This document shows positions 60,528-64,000 of a stretch of DNA of 64,000 bases, in pieces. Below the pieces are notes generated by a model that saw nothing but the letters and a program-made list of their open reading frames with translations, was not told where the DNA came from and did not search any database. Made by a program: the position numbers and the translations under genes. Every line of letters starts with the position of its first letter. Position 1 is the stretch's first letter. Origin of the DNA: an uncultured Castellaniella sp. (GTDB taxonomy: Bacteria; Pseudomonadota; Gammaproteobacteria; Burkholderiales; Burkholderiaceae_B); assembly GCF_937988725.1 (NCBI RefSeq), contig NZ_CALKHS010000010.1, forward strand, positions 1,178,001-1,242,000, read 5' to 3'.

Positions 60528-60830
60528 TCAGGCCTCCTGCGCGATTTCGCGCGTCAGGCGATCGAATTCGCCGTTGGCGCGGCGCACGTACAGGCCGGTG
60601 ACCAGCACGCTGAACACGATGACGCCGAAACCGACCGGGATGCCCCAGGTCATGACGCCTTCGCCCAGTTTCAGGGCGAACAGTTCCTTGTCGAAGGCGA
60701 TGACGCCGATGAACGCGTAATACACGATCAGCATGACCACGGTCAGCGTCCAGCCGTAGCGCAGGCGGGTGCGGCGCAGATGCTGGTATTTCGGATTGGA
60801 CACGATGCGCTGTGTCTGTTGGTCTCCCAT
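60528..60830 (-). CDS. DUF485 small membrane protein (YjcH type), actP partner
   Basis: 100 residues with two membrane helices (LTVVMLIVYYAFIGVIAF and IPVGFGVIVFSVLVTGLYV). The DUF485/YjcH sequence pattern (YQHLRRTRLRYGWTLTVVMLIVY) is clear. Ribosome-binding GTAGGAG lies about 9 bases before ATG. These proteins are regularly encoded just before actP and may assist the symporter. The upstream 217 bases contain its promoter region. Confidence 0.92.
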   Translation of the reverse strand: MGDQQTQRIVSNPKYQHLRRTRLRYGWTLTVVMLIVYYAFIGVIAFDKELFALKLGEGVMTWGIPVGFGVIVFSVLVTGLYVRRANGEFDRLTREIAQEA

Positions 60831-61047
60831 GGCGGTCTCCTACTTTTGTAATGGGGGATGGGTTCCTGTTCGCCGGCAAGTTAGAGGTCGGGTCTTACGG
60901 AGACCTTACATTCCCGTTAATGCGGCTCCGGATCAGGGAAAACACCGATCCCCGGATTGCACGTTAGAATTCAGGGTTCACAGGCACGGAGCAGCCGCCG
61001 CGCAACGGGCATCCCGCGCCCGACAGCCCCGCCGATGCCGCGCCTCG

Positions 61048-61124
61048 CCGCCCTTAGCTCAGTTGGATAGAGCAACGGCCTTCTAAGCCGTAGGTCACTG
61101 GTTCGAATCCAGTAGGGCGGGCCA
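61048..61124 (+). tRNA. tRNA-Arg (anticodon TCT)
   Basis: Acceptor CCGCCCT pairs with AGGGCGG, discriminator G and encoded CCA. Anticodon stem ACGGC/GCCGT encloses CTTCTAA with anticodon TCT, decoding AGA/AGG. D-arm GCTCAGTTGGATAGAGC and T-loop TTCGAAT are normal. Divergent from the DUF485/actP pair. Confidence 0.95.
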
Positions 61125-61246
61125 CACGATTTCTTCAAACCCGCGCTTGACCTTCCCACCGTGGGAAGGATCACACTATCAAGATGGTTCGGCCGGCGGC
61201 GGGCGCCGCATGTCACGAAGCATCCGATGCGAGGAGCGAAGAACCC

Positions 61247-62857
61247 ATGCGACGCAGAGATTTTCTGACGGGCCTGGCGGGCTCTGCCGGCCTGGCGCTT
61301 GCCACGGGCATCCGGCCCGCGTCCGGCGGGCAAGCCATGCACCACGCCGGCGGATCTTCCGCGCAGCCCCGGCACGGCCCGCCCGCCATGGGCGCGGGCA
61401 GCGGGCCGCTGGCGGCCGCGGACGCCATTCCGCCCGGACGTCCCTTCGCGGCGCCGGCGACGCTGCGCAACACCGCTGCGCAGCCCGGCCTGTTCCGGGC
61501 CACGCTCGTCGCCGCCCCCGCCGGGATCGAGCTGATCCCGGGCGTCACGACCGAGGCCTGGGCCTACAACGGCCAGCTGCCCGGTCCGCTGATCGATCTG
61601 CAGGCGGGCGACGAAGTCGAGATCACGCTCGAGAACCGCCTGCCCGAGCCCACCACGATCCACTGGCACGGGCTGCCCGTGCCGCCGGACCAGGACGGCA
61701 ACCCCGACGCCGCGGTGGCGCCCGGGGCCAGCCACACCTATCGCTTCAAGATCCCCGAGGACGTCGAAGGCCTCTACTGGTACCACCCCCACCCGCACGG
61801 CCAGTCCGGCGAGCAGGTCCACCGGGGGCTGGCCGGCGCGATCCGGGTGCGCGCCCGGGAAGACGCGCTCTCGGCCATTCCCGAGCGCATCCTCGTCGTC
61901 ACCGACCTGCGGCTGACGGCGCTCGGCGCGATCCCGGCGAACGACATGATGGACTGGATGAACGGCCGCGAAGGGCAGTACGCCCTGGTCAACGGTCTGA
62001 ATCGCCCCGTGCTGCGGTTCGATGCGTGCGGCCGGGAACGCTGGCACGTCCTCAACGCCACGAACGCCCGCTATCTGCGCCTGGCCCTGCCGGGGCGCGA
62101 GCTCACGCTGCTGGGCACGGACGGCGGACGCATCGAACAGGCGCAAGCGGGATTGCCCGACGTGCTGCTGGCGCCGGCCCAGCGCGCGGAAATCCTGGTG
62201 ACCGCCACGGACGGATCCGGCGGCGCGCTGATGGCGCAGGCCTACGCACGCGGCCGGATGGGCGGCGCGGGCGAGACGCCGCCCATCCCGCTCATGCAGG
62301 TGGATTTCGGCGCCGCGCGGCAACCCCGGCCCCTGGCGCTGCCGCAACCGCTGCGGACGTTCCAGGCGCTGCCCGGCGCGACTGCGAAGAAGCGGGTCGT
62401 CATGAGCGAAAGCATGCCCATGGCCCATGGATCGCACGGCATGATGTCCGCAGGCGGCATGAGCATGGCGGGCATGGCGGGCATGGGGAACATGGGGGAA
62501 ATGGGCATGGGACGCCCCCCGGCGATGCAGTTCCTGCTGAACGGCAAAGCCTTCGACATGCGGCGCATCGACCTGAGCAGCCGGGCCGGCGAATGGGAAG
62601 ACTGGGAGATCGTCAACGATTCGGACATGGATCATCCCTTCCACATCCACGGCACGCAGTTCGCCGTGCTGGAACGCCCCCTCGACGGGAGCTCGACCCG
62701 GGAGCCGTTTCGCGCCTGGCGCGACACGGTCAATCTCAAGGCCCGGGAAACGGTGCTCATCCGCACCACGCAGGCCGCCAGGGGCATCCGCATGTTCCAC
62801 TGCCATATCCTGGAGCACGAGGACCTGGGCATGATGGGACGGCTGGAAGTGAGCTGA
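61247..62857 (+). CDS. Tat-exported Met-rich multicopper oxidase
   Basis: 536 residues from ATG 61247, the start of a Tat signal (MRRRDFLTGLAGSAGLALAT). Copper-binding motifs in order: HWHGLPVPPDQ, HPHPHGQSGEQ, HPFHIHGTQF and HCHILEHEDLGMMG, giving type 1, 2 and 3 copper ligands. A Met-rich stretch with 13 Met in 42 residues lies at 386-427, as in CueO-type cuprous oxidases. It likely oxidises Cu(I) in the periplasm for copper tolerance. No copper-sensor gene is seen next to it; the LysR gene downstream is convergent. Confidence 0.93.
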   Translation: MRRRDFLTGLAGSAGLALATGIRPASGGQAMHHAGGSSAQPRHGPPAMGAGSGPLAAADAIPPGRPFAAPATLRNTAAQPGLFRATLVAAPAGIELIPGVTTEAWAYNGQLPGPLIDLQAGDEVEITLENRLPEPTTIHWHGLPVPPDQDGNPDAAVAPGASHTYRFKIPEDVEGLYWYHPHPHGQSGEQVHRGLAGAIRVRAREDALSAIPERILVVTDLRLTALGAIPANDMMDWMNGREGQYALVNGLNRPVLRFDACGRERWHVLNATNARYLRLALPGRELTLLGTDGGRIEQAQAGLPDVLLAPAQRAEILVTATDGSGGALMAQAYARGRMGGAGETPPIPLMQVDFGAARQPRPLALPQPLRTFQALPGATAKKRVVMSESMPMAHGSHGMMSAGGMSMAGMAGMGNMGEMGMGRPPAMQFLLNGKAFDMRRIDLSSRAGEWEDWEIVNDSDMDHPFHIHGTQFAVLERPLDGSSTREPFRAWRDTVNLKARETVLIRTTQAARGIRMFHCHILEHEDLGMMGRLEVS

Positions 62858-62986
62858 ACGATCTTCCCATCCCGCCCCATCGGGACAGGACGATGCCGTT
62901 CAGCCGCGAGGCGCGGCGACCGGGGAATCGGGGCGATACCGCAAGACGTCGATCACCGTCGGGCAGCCGACGGGCACGCATGAGCA

Positions 62987-63886
62987 TCACGCCGTACCGC
63001 GATACCGAAGCGCTTCGACGAACGCTGAAAACGCGGGAGAGGCCTGCCGCCTGTTCGGATAGTACAGGTGATAGCCCGAGAAATAGGGACACCAGTCGCT
63101 CAGGATCATTTTGAGTCGGCCATCGGCCAAGTAAGGCGCGGCGAGATCTTCGGTGACATAGGCCAGGCCGATGCCGTCGACCGCGGCATTGATCACATGG
63201 GGCATGCTGTTGAAGACGAGCTGGCCTTCGACCTTCACGGTGAACGCCTGGCCGTCCTTCTCGAATTCCCAGGCATAAAGGGCGCCGGACGCCCTGTGCC
63301 GGATATTGATGCAGGCAAATCTGGTCAGATCATGGGGCGTTTGCGGCATCGGATTCCGCTCGAAGTACTTCGGGGCGCCTACGACGATCAAGCGCCAATC
63401 CGGCCCGATGCGGGTCGCGATCATGTCTTTGCTGATCGCCTCGCCCAGGCGGATGCCGGCATCGAACCGCTCCTCAACGACATTGGTGAATCCGTAGTCG
63501 ATATAGAACTCCAGCGTGATGTCGGGATAATTTTCCAGAAACGCCGCCAGCCTGGGTCTCACGGACATTTCGATGGCATCGTCCGTGCACGTGATGCGGA
63601 TCGTGCCGGCCGGCTTGTCGCGCAATACTCCAAGCGCTTCGATTTCGGCGGCGAGCTGATCGAAAAGCGGCGCGATCGACAGCATGAAGCGTTCGCCCGC
63701 CTCCGTCGGCGCCACGTTGCGAGTCGTGCGGACCAGCAGGCGCACGCCCAGCCGCTCTTCGAGCCCCCTCATCGCGTGGCTCAGGGCGGAAGGCGTAATG
63801 CCCAGCCTGGCCGCCGCCTTGGTGAAACTCCGGTCTCGGGCGACCGCCACGAAGGCTTGCAGATCATTCACTTTGGGATATGCCAT
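62987..63886 (-). CDS. LysR-family transcriptional regulator
   Basis: 299 residues, standard length. The helix-turn-helix is at 1-60 (DLQAFVAVARDRSFTKAAARLGI and TPSALSHAMRGLEERLGVRLL). The effector domain follows (AGTIRITCTDDAIEMSVRPRLA). The target is unknown; its own upstream region is 63,887-64,000, where a divergent gene outside the window may be the target, as is common for LysR proteins. Confidence 0.93.
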   Translation of the reverse strand: MAYPKVNDLQAFVAVARDRSFTKAAARLGITPSALSHAMRGLEERLGVRLLVRTTRNVAPTEAGERFMLSIAPLFDQLAAEIEALGVLRDKPAGTIRITCTDDAIEMSVRPRLAAFLENYPDITLEFYIDYGFTNVVEERFDAGIRLGEAISKDMIATRIGPDWRLIVVGAPKYFERNPMPQTPHDLTRFACINIRHRASGALYAWEFEKDGQAFTVKVEGQLVFNSMPHVINAAVDGIGLAYVTEDLAAPYLADGRLKMILSDWCPYFSGYHLYYPNRRQASPAFSAFVEALRYRGTA

Positions 63887-64000
63887 TACTGAAATTTTCT
63901 CACTAGCACATCAAGATTGCACCTACTAATCATATCCTCCCGAATCCATCAAGATGGAGGACACGAACACTTCGCCCTTCACCAAGTATCTGGCATAAAT

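Noticed and set aside
61048..61124. tRNA-Arg as an attachment site of a mobile element
   Set aside because: No integrase and no repeat of the tRNA 3' end seen next to it.

Overview
The window is high-GC chromosomal DNA of a betaproteobacterium. The protein families and the gene order cysS - glycosylase - accA - tilS - lysC - tRNA-Ser, together with ppi - lpxH, the dapA/bamC block and cysJ-cysI-cysG, point to the Alcaligenaceae (Bordetella / Achromobacter / Castellaniella relatives). This assignment comes from recognising families and synteny by eye, not from a database search.

Layout. 1-7,053 (all minus strand): a type I secretion and adhesin cluster of TolC-like outer membrane protein, a 73-residue orphan, a LapB-type ABC exporter, a LapC/HlyD-type adaptor, a LuxR-type regulator and the first 270 residues of a LapA-like giant adhesin that runs off the window. 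7,705-10,535: an SpmA/SpmB-like membrane protein, an ATP adenylyltransferase and a lipoprotein. 10,551-18,962: an IclR regulator divergent from a six/seven-gene catabolic operon (branched-chain-type ABC importer, zinc alcohol dehydrogenase, succinate-semialdehyde-type dehydrogenase). 19,068-24,813 (minus): the housekeeping block cysS, glycosylase, accA, tilS, lysC, tRNA-Ser. 24,944-31,436: TPR protein, cyclophilin, lpxH, TerC/CBS protein, inositol phosphatase, trmJ, cysE. 31,525-36,401 (minus): an apparent operon of an EAL/GGDEF response regulator, a cytosolic PAS histidine kinase and an MscS channel.

36,402-41,689 is the accessory part. It starts with a gene-free stretch holding two copies of a 23-bp palindrome that resembles paired DnaA boxes, then a G-rich tract. 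Next comes a lower-GC block with a three-gene, translationally coupled conflict system: nuclease-domain protein, small middle component, and an SMC/Rad50-like ABC ATPase with a zinc-hook-like CPLC motif. I read it as an ABC-three-component (ABC-3C) system. It is followed by an unrecognised five-helix membrane protein, and a C-rich tract closes the block just before mutS. ABC-3C systems have been predicted computationally as anti-invader systems, so the architecture is not new. The candidates for novelty are this variant's details, the extra membrane gene and the paired palindromes.

41,690-50,728 (plus): mutS, a ribosomal-oxygenase cupin, then assimilatory sulfate reduction genes cysJ, cysI and cysG behind a palindrome suggestive of CysB control. 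50,858-54,302 (minus): bamC, dapA, a site-2 protease and a YciO-type protein. 54,460-64,000: tRNA-His, a PACE-type transporter, a Trp-rich orphan, cardiolipin synthase, an AhpD-like protein, a trans-sulfuration PLP enzyme, the acetate permease pair actP/yjcH, tRNA-Arg, a Met-rich multicopper oxidase and a LysR regulator.

I saw no CRISPR array, rRNA, insertion sequence, integrase or transposase in the window.
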